DNA from: Catenulispora sp. EB89
GTDB taxonomy: Bacteria > Actinomycetota > Actinomycetes > Streptomycetales > Catenulisporaceae
Direction of reading: 5' to 3'
Length of the DNA stretch: 64,000 bases
NCBI RefSeq assembly: GCF_041261445.1
Contig: NZ_JBGCCU010000031.1
Coordinates: 62,001-126,000, forward strand
Shown here: positions 16,075 through 25,431 of the stretch, piece after piece
How positions within the stretch are numbered: the first letter of the stretch is position 1
How the letters are laid out: each line of letters opens with the position of its first letter
Translations under genes and position numbers: made by a program
Notes under the pieces: model-generated
Database searches by the model: none
What the model was told of the DNA's origin: nothing
Seen by the model: only the letters and a program-made list of their open reading frames with translations

Positions 16075-18887
16075 CGCGCGCCGGGGTGCGGGTGCGCATG
16101 GCACGCCGCGAACTGCGGACCGACGGCGCGCTGTTGGGATGCATGGCCGCGATCATCGCCGTCAGCACTCTGATCGTGAGCGCAGGTCCTGCGCTGGTCG
16201 CGAGGCTGGACGATCGCGCACTGCGTCAGAACGTTGCGACAGCCTCCGCGCAAGGACTCGGGGTCACAGCGACGCTCAGCACGATCGGCATCGACGCCAG
16301 CGACAGCACCAGCGGCAGCGGGACGACCAGCGGTAGTCCCAGCACCAACTCCACAGCACCGGCCAGCGTGTTCGCCGGCTTCATCAGCCAACTGCTCGCG
16401 CCGCTCCCGTCGTGGGCGCGCCCGATGCTCGGCGCGCCGTCGGTCGACATCGCCGCGCCCTTCGTCGACGCCGGCGCGCCGGGCATCGCCACCGTCGGCG
16501 GAGTCCCGCCCGAGCTGCGCGTCGAGTACGCCGATCCGGTTCCGGGCGGCCTGCGCTACGTCGCCGGCAGCGCGCCGCCGCCGGGCCCGCTGGCGTCCGG
16601 TGCGCCTGTGCCGATCGCGGCCTCGGTCGCGACCCGCGACGCACTGCACCTCACGCTCGGCGAAACCATCACCCTCGGTCAAACCACTCCCGCGCCCGAT
16701 GGGACACCGGCAACAACCATCGCCGCTCGCCTCGTCGGCTTCTTCGAGCCCATCGACACCACCTCGCCCGCGACCTCCACGTTCTGGTACAACCACCCCT
16801 GGCTGCGCGCGCCGGTCTCCGGCCAGGGCCCGCCACGCAACGGCTTCACCCCGCTCATCCAGCGCGCGACCGTTCTGACCAGCTTTCCCGGACTGGCCGC
16901 GGTCCTGCCGTCAACCACAGCCGCCGGACCGGTGACCACCAGCATCACCTTCCCGCTGGCCCCGGCGACGCTGACCGCCGACAGCGCCGCCGCGCTGTCC
17001 ACATACCTCGGCCGCATGACCGACCCGGCGTTCGACTACCCGTGCGGCACCACAGCACCCACGATGGCGCAGCAATGCGGACCGTTCGCCGTCACGCGGA
17101 ACGGCCTGGTCATCTCCGCCGACATCAAACCGACGCTCGACCGCTTCGTGGCGGCGCGCGCCGAAGTCTGGGTCGTGGACTCGTTCTCGCTGGCGAGTCT
17201 GGCGACCGTCGCACTTATCACGCTCTTCAGCGCGGCGCGGCTCACCGTCGCACGCCGCGAACGTGATCTCGCCCTGCATCGAGCGCGCGGCGCGAGCGTC
17301 AGAGGCCTGATGACGGCACGCGCTGCGCATGGTGCGGCGATCACAGTGCCCGCCGTGGGACTCGGCGGGCTCGGCGCGCGCCTGCTGCTGCTCATCGGGC
17401 GCCATCGCCCGCAGAGCACTGGTCCCGGCGCCGCCTGGCTGCTCGGCACGATCGCCATCGCAGGCCTCGTACTCCTGCCGGCGCTCACCTGGGCTCGCAG
17501 CCGTCCGCGCCGCGTAGCCACCATCGATCGCGCCAGAACCGCCGGCGCCATCGCCAGACGCCGCCGCCTCGCGATCGAAGCCGGCCTGGCGATCCTCGCC
17601 ATCGCAGCAGTCACCTCCCTCCACAGTCGCGGAACCGCCGCAGCGAGCGCCGCGCCCCGCGTCGACCCGCAGATCAGCCTGGTTCCCGCACTGCTCGGCG
17701 CGGTCGGCGCCGTCGTCCTGCTCCGCATCCATCCTGTCCTGCTCGGTGCCTGCGTGCGTTGGGCACGCCGCCGACGCTCCGCCGTGCCGGTCCTCGCGTT
17801 CGCCCAGGCCAGGCGGAGCTCCGGCCTCGGCGCCGCCGGCCTGCTCGTCCTGGTCCTCACACTCGCCGGGCTGGTCTTCGGCGGCTTGGTGACCAGGACG
17901 GTCACCGGTGCGCACGTCGACGCCGCGAACTCGGTCGGCGGCGACGCCGTCATCACGGGCCGGGGCCTCGCGCCGGCGGTGCGGAGCGACGTCGCCGCAG
18001 TGGCCGGGGTCCAGCACGTCATCGCCGAGCAGTCGCTGTGGCTGACCCCTGATGCCGCAACGGGATCCGCGCCGATCAAGACCATCGCGGTGGACGTCGA
18101 TGCCCTGATGAAAGCTGATCCGCAATCCCGGCTCGCACACCTGCTGACCGGCCCCGGCCAGCTCGCTTACGCCTCGGCAGCGGTCCCGCACAGCGACGCA
18201 ACCGCCACCGGGACCCTGAGCGCCGCCGATCTGCGCGTGATCGGAAGTGAACTCGGCGACCTCACACCTAACGACCCGTTCCTGGTGGTGCCGTTGACCG
18301 CAGTGTCCCGACTGGCTCCGGGCACGGACCCTGACACTCTCGTGATCGACGGCCCCGGCGTGGCCGAATCGGAGCTACGCGCGGCGCTCCCGGCCAACAT
18401 CGGCTACACGATTCTGCTTCGCAAGGACCTCGGCAGCAGCCTTGATGCCAGTGCTCTCACTCACTCCCTGACTCTGGTCGCGACAGCCTGCGCCGCACTG
18501 GCATCAGCCTTCGCACTCCTGGCCGTCATCCTCGAACTCCTGGCCGGAGCCCGCGCTCGCGGCGAGGCCGTGTCGTTCCTGCGCACCATGGGCCTGCGCA
18601 GCCGCGCCGCGACGTCCATGCTCATCGTCCAACTGCTGCCGCCGGCCTGCCTGGCCGCGCTGGCGGGCGTCGGTCTCGGTGTCCTGATACCCGCGCTGCT
18701 CGGCGCGGCGCTCCAGCTCCAAGCCGTCACCGGCGGCGCCGGCGAACCCGCCATCCGCGTCGACTTCGCCGCCACCGCCGCGCTCGGCGTCGGCCTGATC
18801 GTGCTGGTCCTGCTGGCCGCGCTGATCGACAGCCGGCTGGCCCGGCACCGCAAGCTCGGCCCCGTCCTGCGCCTGGATTCCCGCTGA
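16071..18887 (+). CDS. FtsX-type ABC transporter permease, second subunit
   Basis: A 938-residue partner permease, starting at GTG 16071 in a GTGA overlap with the previous gene. It has an N-terminal membrane helix (MAAIIAVSTLIVSAGPALVA), an extracytoplasmic domain to about residue 370, and a block of helices with a charged coupling segment (ARRERDLALHRARGASVRGL). A second soluble loop follows, then a C-terminal FtsX unit with SFLRTMGLRSRAATSMLIVQ. It pairs with the 12631 product and the ATPase at 18898. The low-complexity segment near residues 75-95 (Ser/Thr/Gly) is unusual but does not break the frame. Confidence 0.83.
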   Translation: MTRAGVRVRMARRELRTDGALLGCMAAIIAVSTLIVSAGPALVARLDDRALRQNVATASAQGLGVTATLSTIGIDASDSTSGSGTTSGSPSTNSTAPASVFAGFISQLLAPLPSWARPMLGAPSVDIAAPFVDAGAPGIATVGGVPPELRVEYADPVPGGLRYVAGSAPPPGPLASGAPVPIAASVATRDALHLTLGETITLGQTTPAPDGTPATTIAARLVGFFEPIDTTSPATSTFWYNHPWLRAPVSGQGPPRNGFTPLIQRATVLTSFPGLAAVLPSTTAAGPVTTSITFPLAPATLTADSAAALSTYLGRMTDPAFDYPCGTTAPTMAQQCGPFAVTRNGLVISADIKPTLDRFVAARAEVWVVDSFSLASLATVALITLFSAARLTVARRERDLALHRARGASVRGLMTARAAHGAAITVPAVGLGGLGARLLLLIGRHRPQSTGPGAAWLLGTIAIAGLVLLPALTWARSRPRRVATIDRARTAGAIARRRRLAIEAGLAILAIAAVTSLHSRGTAAASAAPRVDPQISLVPALLGAVGAVVLLRIHPVLLGACVRWARRRRSAVPVLAFAQARRSSGLGAAGLLVLVLTLAGLVFGGLVTRTVTGAHVDAANSVGGDAVITGRGLAPAVRSDVAAVAGVQHVIAEQSLWLTPDAATGSAPIKTIAVDVDALMKADPQSRLAHLLTGPGQLAYASAAVPHSDATATGTLSAADLRVIGSELGDLTPNDPFLVVPLTAVSRLAPGTDPDTLVIDGPGVAESELRAALPANIGYTILLRKDLGSSLDASALTHSLTLVATACAALASAFALLAVILELLAGARARGEAVSFLRTMGLRSRAATSMLIVQLLPPACLAALAGVGLGVLIPALLGAALQLQAVTGGAGEPAIRVDFAATAALGVGLIVLVLLAALIDSRLARHRKLGPVLRLDSR

Positions 18888-18897
18888 CGAGAAGGCG

Positions 18898-19911
18898 ATG
18901 ACCACCGTGACCACCCTGCCCGACCTCGAAGCCGACGCGACCCGGTCCCGGCCGCGCTTCGGCCACGACGCGCACATCGTCTGCGACAACCTGGTCCGCA
19001 TCTACCAGACCGAGGGTGTCGAGGTGCAGGCGCTTCAGGGCCTTGACTTGCTCGTCGACCGGGGCGACCTGGTCGCGGTCGTCGGGGCCTCGGGCAGCGG
19101 CAAATCGACGTTGCTCAACATCCTGTCCGGGCTGGACACCCCGACCGCCGGCGGCGCGCGGGTCGCCGGCTGCGATCTGTTGACGATGAAGGCGAAAGAC
19201 CGCCTGCGCTATCGTCGCGACGTCGTCGGCTTCATCTGGCAGCAGACCGGCCGCAACCTGTTCTCCCACCTGGACGCGCTCGACAACGTCATGCTCCCGA
19301 TGAGCTACGCCGGGACGCGCGGCCCCAAGGCCGAACAACGGGCCGCCGACCTCCTGGAACTCCTCGGCATCGGCTACGCCCGCGATCGCCGCCCGCACCA
19401 GCTGTCCGGAGGCGAGCAGCAGCGCGTGGCGATCGCCGTCGCGCTGGCCAACGCCCCCGACGTGCTGTTCGCCGACGAGCCGACCGGCGAGCTCGACACC
19501 GCGACCGCGCACCAGGTGTTCGAGGCGCTGCGGACTGCGAACCGCGAACTCGGCGTGACCGTCGTCGTCGTGACCCACGACGCGAACGTCGCCGGTCAGG
19601 TGCGGCGCACCATCGCGATCCGTGACGGCCGCACCAGCTCCGAGACGGTCCGCGCGGTCGCAGTGGACGAAGACGGCGCCGAACGCCACGTCGCCGAGGA
19701 ATACGTGATGCTCGACCGCGCCGGGCGGATGCAGCTGCCGCGCGAGTACGTCGAGCGCCTGGAGATGCGCGATCGGGTGCGGGTCGCGTTGGACGACGAT
19801 CACGTCAGCGTGTGGCCGACCGCGACCGCGACCGTGGCCCCGAACCCGAACCCGACCAACGAACAACCCGCCTCCGCCGAGAAACCCAACCCAGGCAACG
19901 GAAACATATAG
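18898..19911 (+). CDS. ABC transporter ATP-binding protein (MacB/LolD type)
   Basis: A 337-residue ATPase with all motifs: Walker A GASGSGKST, signature LSGGEQQR, Walker B VLFADEPTGELD and the switch His in VVVTHD. It is the LolD/FtsE-MacB subgroup that works with FtsX permeases, matching the two genes upstream. A C-terminal extension of about 90 residues beyond the usual 230-240 ends in a Pro/Asn/Ala-rich tail with no known role. It begins 10 bp after the second permease, with GAGAAGG just upstream. The last gene of the operon; the conservon starts 146 bp later. Confidence 0.9.
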   Translation: MTTVTTLPDLEADATRSRPRFGHDAHIVCDNLVRIYQTEGVEVQALQGLDLLVDRGDLVAVVGASGSGKSTLLNILSGLDTPTAGGARVAGCDLLTMKAKDRLRYRRDVVGFIWQQTGRNLFSHLDALDNVMLPMSYAGTRGPKAEQRAADLLELLGIGYARDRRPHQLSGGEQQRVAIAVALANAPDVLFADEPTGELDTATAHQVFEALRTANRELGVTVVVVTHDANVAGQVRRTIAIRDGRTSSETVRAVAVDEDGAERHVAEEYVMLDRAGRMQLPREYVERLEMRDRVRVALDDDHVSVWPTATATVAPNPNPTNEQPASAEKPNPGNGNI

Positions 19912-20057
19912 TCGAACCCGCATCCGCCTCCGATTCCCTCACCCACTGCGGTAGTGTCAGGCACCGTAGATGCTCCGTGTATCCTTCCGGCCACAGCCGG
20001 CTGAGTATCACGCCTGACATGGGCTCGTTCCCGGCGCAGACCTGATTGAGAAGACGG

Positions 20058-21425
20058 ATGAATGCTGATATAGCCCTGTGGTGCACGGTCGGCGCGCTCG
20101 TCGTCGCGATAGCGTTGGCGGTGTACTGGGTCACCGCCGCCCGGCGCCTGCGGGCCCGCGTCGCAGGACTCGAACAGGCGTGTGCCGCCCGGGACGCCGC
20201 GATGGGCCAGCTCGTCGCGCTCGGCCTGCCGGCGGTGGCCGATGTGCTCAGCGACGCACCCGTGGCCCGGACCTCTCTCGCCCTCGCGCCGTCCCTCAAC
20301 GGCACCGCCTTCGCCGGCAACGCCGGTGTGCTGGCGCAGCGCTACACCATCGGCCTTCGCGAGCTCCAGGGCAAGGTGGCCGGGGCCGTGCGGCAGCGCG
20401 TGGAAGAAGAGGCGCAGCAGACCACTGAGTCCGCGGTGCGCTCCTTCGCCGAGACGGTCGTCAGCCTCGGGGCCAGCCTGAGCAAGGTGGTCGCCGAGGC
20501 CATGCGGCAGCACCGTGGCGACGAGACGTTCGAGACCCTCACCCTGATCGACCACACCGTCCAGCAGATGATCCGGCAGGCACAGTCCTACGTCGTGGTC
20601 TGCGGCGGGCTCCCGGGGCGGCGCTGGCCGGCGCAGTCGATGACCGACGTGGTGCGCGGGGCGATGGGCCGCATCCAGGACTACCAGCGGATCCGGCCGC
20701 GGGAGCTGAGCCGGCAGGTGGTCGGGCAGGCCGTCGAGCCCGCCGTGCACGCCGTCGCCACCTTGCTGGACAACGCCGCGCGCTACTCGCCGCCCGGGTC
20801 GTTCGTCGACGTCACGTTCCAGGAAGGCCACCACGGCGTGACCGTCATCGTCGACGACGCCGGCGTGGGCATGAACAGCGAGCAGCTGGACTCCGCGCGG
20901 CGCATCCTGTCCGGGCAGGAACCCGTGGACCTGCACCGGTTCGGGCCGCATCCGAAGATCGGGTTCCCGACGGTCGCGGCGCTGAGCAAGCGCTACGGGT
21001 TCCAGGCGTCCATCGACGGATCGAGCAGTCCCTTCGGAGGTACGCGTGCCGCGCTGTTCATCCCCGAGGCGCTGCTGGCCGCCGACGCCCCGTCCACGGC
21101 TACGGGCACAGACGGCGTGACGCCCGAACCCGCGCAGGCGCAAGGGCAGGCGCAGGGACAGGGGCACGCGATCGCGCAGGCGTCCGCGGCGTCGGCATCC
21201 GGGACCGGGCCCGTGTCTGCGTCCGCCTCCGCCCCGCAGGTCGAGCTGACCGAGACCGGCCTGCCGCGCCGCAAGCGGCACAGCGCCACCACCGACACCC
21301 AGCCCCTCCCTCCGGTCCTGAGCACCACGCAGCCGCGGCCCAGCGTCGCCGCGGCCTGGCAGAGCGGTGCCCACGGTGCCGACCGCGCGGCCACGCCCTC
21401 CGACCCCGCAGAAGGGACTCGATAG
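20058..21425 (+). CDS. cvnA: Conservon sensor protein CvnA (histidine kinase-like)
   Basis: A 455-residue membrane protein. It has an N-terminal helix (about 5-27), a coiled linker with many Gln/Glu, and a GHKL ATPase domain with N-box AVATLLDNAARYSPP and G1 box VDDAGVGM. No H-box with a phosphorylatable His is visible, as is usual in CvnA. The C-terminal 120 residues are Ala/Gln/Pro-rich and probably disordered. CvnA is shorter here than the roughly 900-residue forms with nitrate-sensor domains. In conservons it tethers a membrane complex of CvnB, CvnC and the GTPase CvnD. Start ATG 20058; GAGAAG lies upstream. Confidence 0.87.
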   Translation: MNADIALWCTVGALVVAIALAVYWVTAARRLRARVAGLEQACAARDAAMGQLVALGLPAVADVLSDAPVARTSLALAPSLNGTAFAGNAGVLAQRYTIGLRELQGKVAGAVRQRVEEEAQQTTESAVRSFAETVVSLGASLSKVVAEAMRQHRGDETFETLTLIDHTVQQMIRQAQSYVVVCGGLPGRRWPAQSMTDVVRGAMGRIQDYQRIRPRELSRQVVGQAVEPAVHAVATLLDNAARYSPPGSFVDVTFQEGHHGVTVIVDDAGVGMNSEQLDSARRILSGQEPVDLHRFGPHPKIGFPTVAALSKRYGFQASIDGSSSPFGGTRAALFIPEALLAADAPSTATGTDGVTPEPAQAQGQAQGQGHAIAQASAASASGTGPVSASASAPQVELTETGLPRRKRHSATTDTQPLPPVLSTTQPRPSVAAAWQSGAHGADRAATPSDPAEGTR

Positions 21426-21428
21426 CCC

Positions 21429-21839
21429 GTGAGCACCTCAGCCCCGCCGGCCGACGGGAACAACAAGCTCACCTGGATGCTCTCCAGCCTGGACATCGAA
21501 GGGGTGCGCTATTCCGTCCTGATCTCCGGGGACGGGCTGCGCATGGCGCATTCGGACTCGATCACCCGGGACGAGGCCGACGCGTTCGCCGCCGCCGTCA
21601 GCGGGGTCCAGTCCCTGGGCAAGGCGCTGGCCGCGATGTGCGGGGACGAGAACAACCGGCTGCGGCAGAACCTCATCGAGTACGACCAGGCGCTGGTCCT
21701 GGTCACCGCCGCCGGGCAGAACGCGATGCTCGGGGTGTGCGCGACGCCCACGGCCGATGCCGGGCTGATCGTGCACCGGATGAACGACCTGGCCTCGCGG
21801 CTGGGCAACGAGCTCACCAGCGAGACGCGCCGGCCATGA
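21429..21839 (+). CDS. cvnB: Conservon protein CvnB, roadblock/LC7 domain
   Basis: A 136-residue single-domain roadblock/LC7 protein (LTWMLSSLDIEGVRYSVLIS, then a helix-strand pattern to MLGVCATPTADAGLIVHRMN). It is the normal length for CvnB. In bacteria these small proteins act as regulators or exchange factors of MglA-like GTPases, here CvnD. It starts at GTG 3 bases after the cvnA stop, and overlaps cvnC by 4 bp. Confidence 0.92.
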   Translation: MSTSAPPADGNNKLTWMLSSLDIEGVRYSVLISGDGLRMAHSDSITRDEADAFAAAVSGVQSLGKALAAMCGDENNRLRQNLIEYDQALVLVTAAGQNAMLGVCATPTADAGLIVHRMNDLASRLGNELTSETRRP

Positions 21840-22183
21840 GCCGGCCGCGGCGCGACCCGGATCTGGTGCGCGCGTACGTCATGACCGGCGGGGCCGTGCG
21901 CCCCAGCCGGGAGATGGGGCTGGTGACCCTGCTGGTCGCGCAGGACGTCCCGGCCCAGGGCCTGGCTCCGGAGCAGCGCAGGGTGCTGGGGGTGTGCAGC
22001 CGGCACGGCGCGCTGTCGGTCGCCGAGATCGCCGCGCACCTGGACCTGCCGCCGTCGGTGGTGACGATCCTGGCCGCCGGGCTCATGGACTCCGGGCATC
22101 TGGCCGTCCCCACCCCCGCCGCTGACCTCCCCGACGTCGACGTGCTGAAAGAGGTGCTTCGTGGGCTCCGCCAACTTGTCTGA
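21836..22183 (+). CDS. cvnC: Conservon protein CvnC, DUF742
   Basis: A 115-residue DUF742 protein: RDPDLVRAYVMTGGAVRPSR at the start and a winged-helix-like segment (LSVAEIAAHLDLPPSVVTIL) in the middle. The C-terminus LPDVDVLKEVLRGLRQLV is typical. It starts at ATG within an ATGA overlap with cvnB and overlaps cvnD by 23 bp. Its exact biochemical role is not settled; it belongs to the CvnA-D membrane complex. Confidence 0.92.
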   Translation: MSRPRRDPDLVRAYVMTGGAVRPSREMGLVTLLVAQDVPAQGLAPEQRRVLGVCSRHGALSVAEIAAHLDLPPSVVTILAAGLMDSGHLAVPTPAADLPDVDVLKEVLRGLRQLV

Positions 22184-22775
22184 GGTCGCCTACCTGCCCG
22201 GCACCGTCACCCGGTCGGTGAAGCTCCTGGTCGCCGGGCCCTTCGGGGTCGGCAAGACCACGTTCGTCGGCAGCGTCTCGGAGATCAGGCCGCTGCGGAC
22301 CGAGGAGATGATCACCGAGGCCAGCGTCGGGGTCGACGATCTGGCCGGGCTGCCGGCCAAGACCTCCACGACCGTGGCGATGGACTTCGGCCGCCGGACG
22401 TTCGGGGGAGTGGCGCTGTACCTGTTCGGCACGCCGGGCCAGCACCGGTTCCTGCCGATGTGGGACGAGCTGGCCCGGGGCGCGCTCGGCGCGCTGGTGC
22501 TCGTCGACACCCGGCGCCTGGACCACGCCGACGAGATCCTGAGCGCCGTGGAGAAGCGGGACATCCCCTACACGGTGGCCGTGAACCAGTTCGACGGTGC
22601 CCGCCGTTACCCCGACGAGGAGATCCGCGAGGCGCTGGATCTGGCCCCGGGCACGCCCCTGACGTCCTGCGACGCCCGCGACCAGGCCTCCTCGGCCAGG
22701 GCGTTGATCGTGCTCGTCGAACACCTCACCAGCAGCCGAACCAGCCGACCCAGCCGACCGGAGATGTTTGCGTGA
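22161..22775 (+). CDS. cvnD: Conservon GTPase CvnD
   Basis: A 204-residue small GTPase of the MglA/CvnD type. P-loop GPFGVGKTT is near residue 27, and switch/G3 region LFGTPGQHRF follows. The NKxD motif is represented by NQFD, with an SCDARD G5-like segment. GTG start with AAAGAGG upstream. The stop overlaps the start of the P450 gene by 4 bp, so all five genes are likely one transcript. Confidence 0.93.
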   Translation: MGSANLSEVAYLPGTVTRSVKLLVAGPFGVGKTTFVGSVSEIRPLRTEEMITEASVGVDDLAGLPAKTSTTVAMDFGRRTFGGVALYLFGTPGQHRFLPMWDELARGALGALVLVDTRRLDHADEILSAVEKRDIPYTVAVNQFDGARRYPDEEIREALDLAPGTPLTSCDARDQASSARALIVLVEHLTSSRTSRPSRPEMFA

Positions 22776-23986
22776 CCACCCAGACCGCGGCGGACGCCAC
22801 CACGGCGCGCGTCCCGATGTACACGCCGGAATTCGCCGCCGATCCGCACGGCGCCTACGCCGAGATGCGCCGGCTGCACGGCTCGCTGGTGCCGGTGCTG
22901 CTGCACCCGGACGTGCCGGCCACGCTGGTGATCGGCTACCACGCCGCTCTGAAGATCCTGCACGACCAGGACCGCTTCCCCGCCGACCCGCGCCAGTGGG
23001 AGGAGGGGATCGACAACGCCTGCCCGGTCAAGCCGATGATGGAGTGGCGGCCCAACGCGCTGCGCAGCTCGGGCATCGAGCACGCCAGGTACCGCAGCGC
23101 GAACGTCCACAGCCTCAGCGGCGTGGACCTGCACGGCCTGCGCAAGGTCGTGCAGGACGTGGCGATCGGCTTGATCAACGACATGTGCCAGGCCGGCGAG
23201 GCGGACCTGATCACCCAGTTCGCCTTCCCGCTGGCCTTCCAGGTTCTCAACACCCTGCTGGGCTGCCCGCCGGAGATCGGGCAGCGGGTCGCCACCGGGA
23301 TGGCGCAGATCTTCGAGGGCAACGACGCCGAGGCCGGCAACGCGATGCTGGCCGGGGCGCTGGCCGAGCTGGTCGTGATGAAGAAGGAGCACCCGGCCAA
23401 CGACGTGACCACCCGGCTTCTGCAGCACGGGTCGGCGCTGGACATCCCGGAGATGGTGCATCAGCTCGCCACGCTCTACGGCGCGGGGATCGAGCCGCAG
23501 CAGAACCTGATCGCCAACGCCCTGCTGCTGATCCTCACCGACGACCGCTTCTCCGGCGACGTCCTGGACGGCAACCTGACGGTGCGCGACGCGCTGGACG
23601 AGGTGCTGTATCAGGACCCTCCGATGGCCAACTACGCCATCTCCTATCCGCCTTATCCGGTGCAGATCGACGGCGTCTGGCTGCCGGCGCACCAGCCGGT
23701 GCTGATCAGCATGTCGGCGTGCAACAACGATCCCGCGATCGCCTCCGACCAGCGGGCCGGGAACCGTGCGCACCTCGCGTGGAGCGTCGGCCCGCACGCG
23801 TGCCCGGCGCAGTCCGCCGCGTACCTGATCGCGCAGGCGGCGATCGACCAGATCCTCGACGCGCTGCCGGAGATGGAACTGGCGGTCCCGGTGGAGGAGC
23901 TGGTCTGGCGGCCCGGACCGTTCGCCCGGGCGCTGGCGGCGCTGCCGGTCACGATCCCCGGCTCGCCGCCGATTCCGCTGCGCTGA
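22772..23986 (+). CDS. Cytochrome P450, CYP157-like, lacking the ExxR motif
   Basis: A 404-residue P450-fold protein. The heme-ligand region reads AWSVGPHACPAQ (Cys near residue 344), with Trp where Phe is usual. The K-helix motif ExxR is EVLY (near 276), so its Arg is missing. The I-helix has AGIEPQQN instead of AGxET/DT, so the oxygen-activating Thr is also absent. CYP157 members in Streptomyces conservons are known to lack ExxR, and this fits that subfamily. It may be a structural or regulatory P450, or a catalyst of unusual type. It overlaps cvnD by 4 bp and is followed by a normal P450. Confidence 0.85.
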   Translation: MTTQTAADATTARVPMYTPEFAADPHGAYAEMRRLHGSLVPVLLHPDVPATLVIGYHAALKILHDQDRFPADPRQWEEGIDNACPVKPMMEWRPNALRSSGIEHARYRSANVHSLSGVDLHGLRKVVQDVAIGLINDMCQAGEADLITQFAFPLAFQVLNTLLGCPPEIGQRVATGMAQIFEGNDAEAGNAMLAGALAELVVMKKEHPANDVTTRLLQHGSALDIPEMVHQLATLYGAGIEPQQNLIANALLLILTDDRFSGDVLDGNLTVRDALDEVLYQDPPMANYAISYPPYPVQIDGVWLPAHQPVLISMSACNNDPAIASDQRAGNRAHLAWSVGPHACPAQSAAYLIAQAAIDQILDALPEMELAVPVEELVWRPGPFARALAALPVTIPGSPPIPLR

Positions 23987-24124
23987 ACCGACCGCCCACT
24001 GAAGCGTCGATCCCGTCGCGCTGACTCAACCGCCGACCCCCCGCGCTGACCCGAACCCCACCCCCATCCCGTCGCGCCGACCGAACAGCCCTCGTTCGTC
24101 CCCGTCCGCCATGGAGGCCCCAGC

Positions 24125-25369
24125 ATGGACCAGCCAGTGCTCACACTCGACCCGACCGGCGCGAACCGCCACACCGAGGACGCCTATCTGCGCGACCACG
24201 GTCCGGCCACGCGCGTGGACCTGCTGGGCCAGGAGGTGTGGGCGGTCGCCGATCCGGCGGTGCTCAAGGCGCTCCTGATCGACCCGCGGGTGTCCAAGGA
24301 CGCCGCTCAGCACTGGCCGAAGTTCCCCGACGAGATCATCGGGAAGTGGCCACTGGCGCTGTGGGTCGGGGTGAGCAACATGTTCACCGCCTACGGCGCC
24401 GACCACCGCAGGCTGCGCCGCCTGGTCAGCCCGGCCTTCGCCGGCCGCCGGGTGGCCGCGCTGGCCCCGCGCATCGAGGAGATGACCGACGCGCTGCTCG
24501 ACGCGCTGGCCGAAGTCCCGGCCGGGCAGAGCGTGGACCTGCGCGAGAACCTGGCCGTGCCGCTGCCGATCCAGGTCATCAGCTCCCTGATGGGGCTGCC
24601 GCCGACCGCGCAGCAGGCGTTCCGCGGCCTGGTGGACGCCGTGTTCGACACCACGCTGTCGCCGGAGGAGGCCCAGGACAACGCGGTGAAGCTCTACGGC
24701 GTCCTGGCCGGCCTGGTCGCCGAGAAGCGTGAGAACCCCGGCGACGACATGACCTCGGTGCTCATCGCCACCCGCGACGACCAGGACGAGGAAGGCGACG
24801 GCTCGGCGCTGACCGAGCAGGAGCTGCTCGACACGCTGCTGCTGGTGGTCTCGGCCGGTTATGAGACCACGGTCAACCTGATCGACCAGGCCATCACCCT
24901 GCTGCTGACGCACCCCGAGGAGCGCGCGAAGGTCGACGAGGGCAAGGCCCCGTGGCGCGACGTCGTGGAGGAGACGCTGCGGTTCGAGGCGCCGGTGGCG
25001 CACCTGCCGCTGCGGTACGCGGTGGAGGACATCGAGCTGGCCGGCGGGCTGGTGATCCGGCAGGGTGAGGCGATCCTGGCCTCCTACGCCGCGATCGGCC
25101 GCCACCCGGACCTGCACGGCGAGACCGCGGGCGCGTTCGACGTCACGCGTGCGGGGCAGGACCACTTCGCGTTCGGTCACGGCGTGCACTTCTGCCTCGG
25201 CGCGCCGCTGGCGCGGATGGAGGCGGAGACAGTGCTGGACAAGCTGTTCGCGCGGTTCCCGGACATCGCTTTCGCGCCGGGGGCGGAGCTCGCGCCGCTG
25301 GGGTCGCTGATCTCGAACGGGCATCAGGCGCTGCCGGTGGTGCTTCAGCCGGCGGCAGCGAATCTTTAG
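24125..25369 (+). CDS. Cytochrome P450, CYP154-like
   Basis: A 414-residue soluble P450 with all hallmarks: I-helix SAGYETTVNL, ExxR as EETLR (near 282), and heme loop FGHGVHFCLGAPLAR with Cys near 356. The sequence (LTLDPTGANRHTEDAYLRDH at the N-terminus) is of the CYP154 kind that accompanies CYP157 in conservons. The gap of 138 bp after the first P450 is C-rich, with two partial copies of a CCCGTCGCGC-GAC stretch, but shows no clear promoter, so it is likely in the same transcript. Redox partners are not encoded here. The substrate is unknown; macrolide- and steroid-like compounds are handled by relatives. Confidence 0.88.
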   Translation: MDQPVLTLDPTGANRHTEDAYLRDHGPATRVDLLGQEVWAVADPAVLKALLIDPRVSKDAAQHWPKFPDEIIGKWPLALWVGVSNMFTAYGADHRRLRRLVSPAFAGRRVAALAPRIEEMTDALLDALAEVPAGQSVDLRENLAVPLPIQVISSLMGLPPTAQQAFRGLVDAVFDTTLSPEEAQDNAVKLYGVLAGLVAEKRENPGDDMTSVLIATRDDQDEEGDGSALTEQELLDTLLLVVSAGYETTVNLIDQAITLLLTHPEERAKVDEGKAPWRDVVEETLRFEAPVAHLPLRYAVEDIELAGGLVIRQGEAILASYAAIGRHPDLHGETAGAFDVTRAGQDHFAFGHGVHFCLGAPLARMEAETVLDKLFARFPDIAFAPGAELAPLGSLISNGHQALPVVLQPAAANL

Positions 25370-25372
25370 GAA

Positions 25373-25381
25373 CCTGTCAGG
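25373..25381. promoter_or_regulatory. CCTGTCAGG palindrome upstream of the two-component genes
   Basis: CCTGTCAGG lies about 50 bases before the response regulator start and matches the core of the palindrome at 12522-12534 upstream of the ABC operon. It is followed by TACAGT, which could be a -10 element 7 bases from the ATG (leaderless). A site for autoregulation by the response regulator is inferred. Confidence 0.4.
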
Positions 25382-25431
25382 AACGTCGATCTTTGCTGCT
25401 TCCGGCCGCTGACATCTCTACAGTCGGTCGG

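Noticed and set aside
14790-16796. 668-codon minus-strand open frame opposite the FtsX permeases
   Set aside because: Low-complexity composition and no domain; the plus strand has coupled permease genes.
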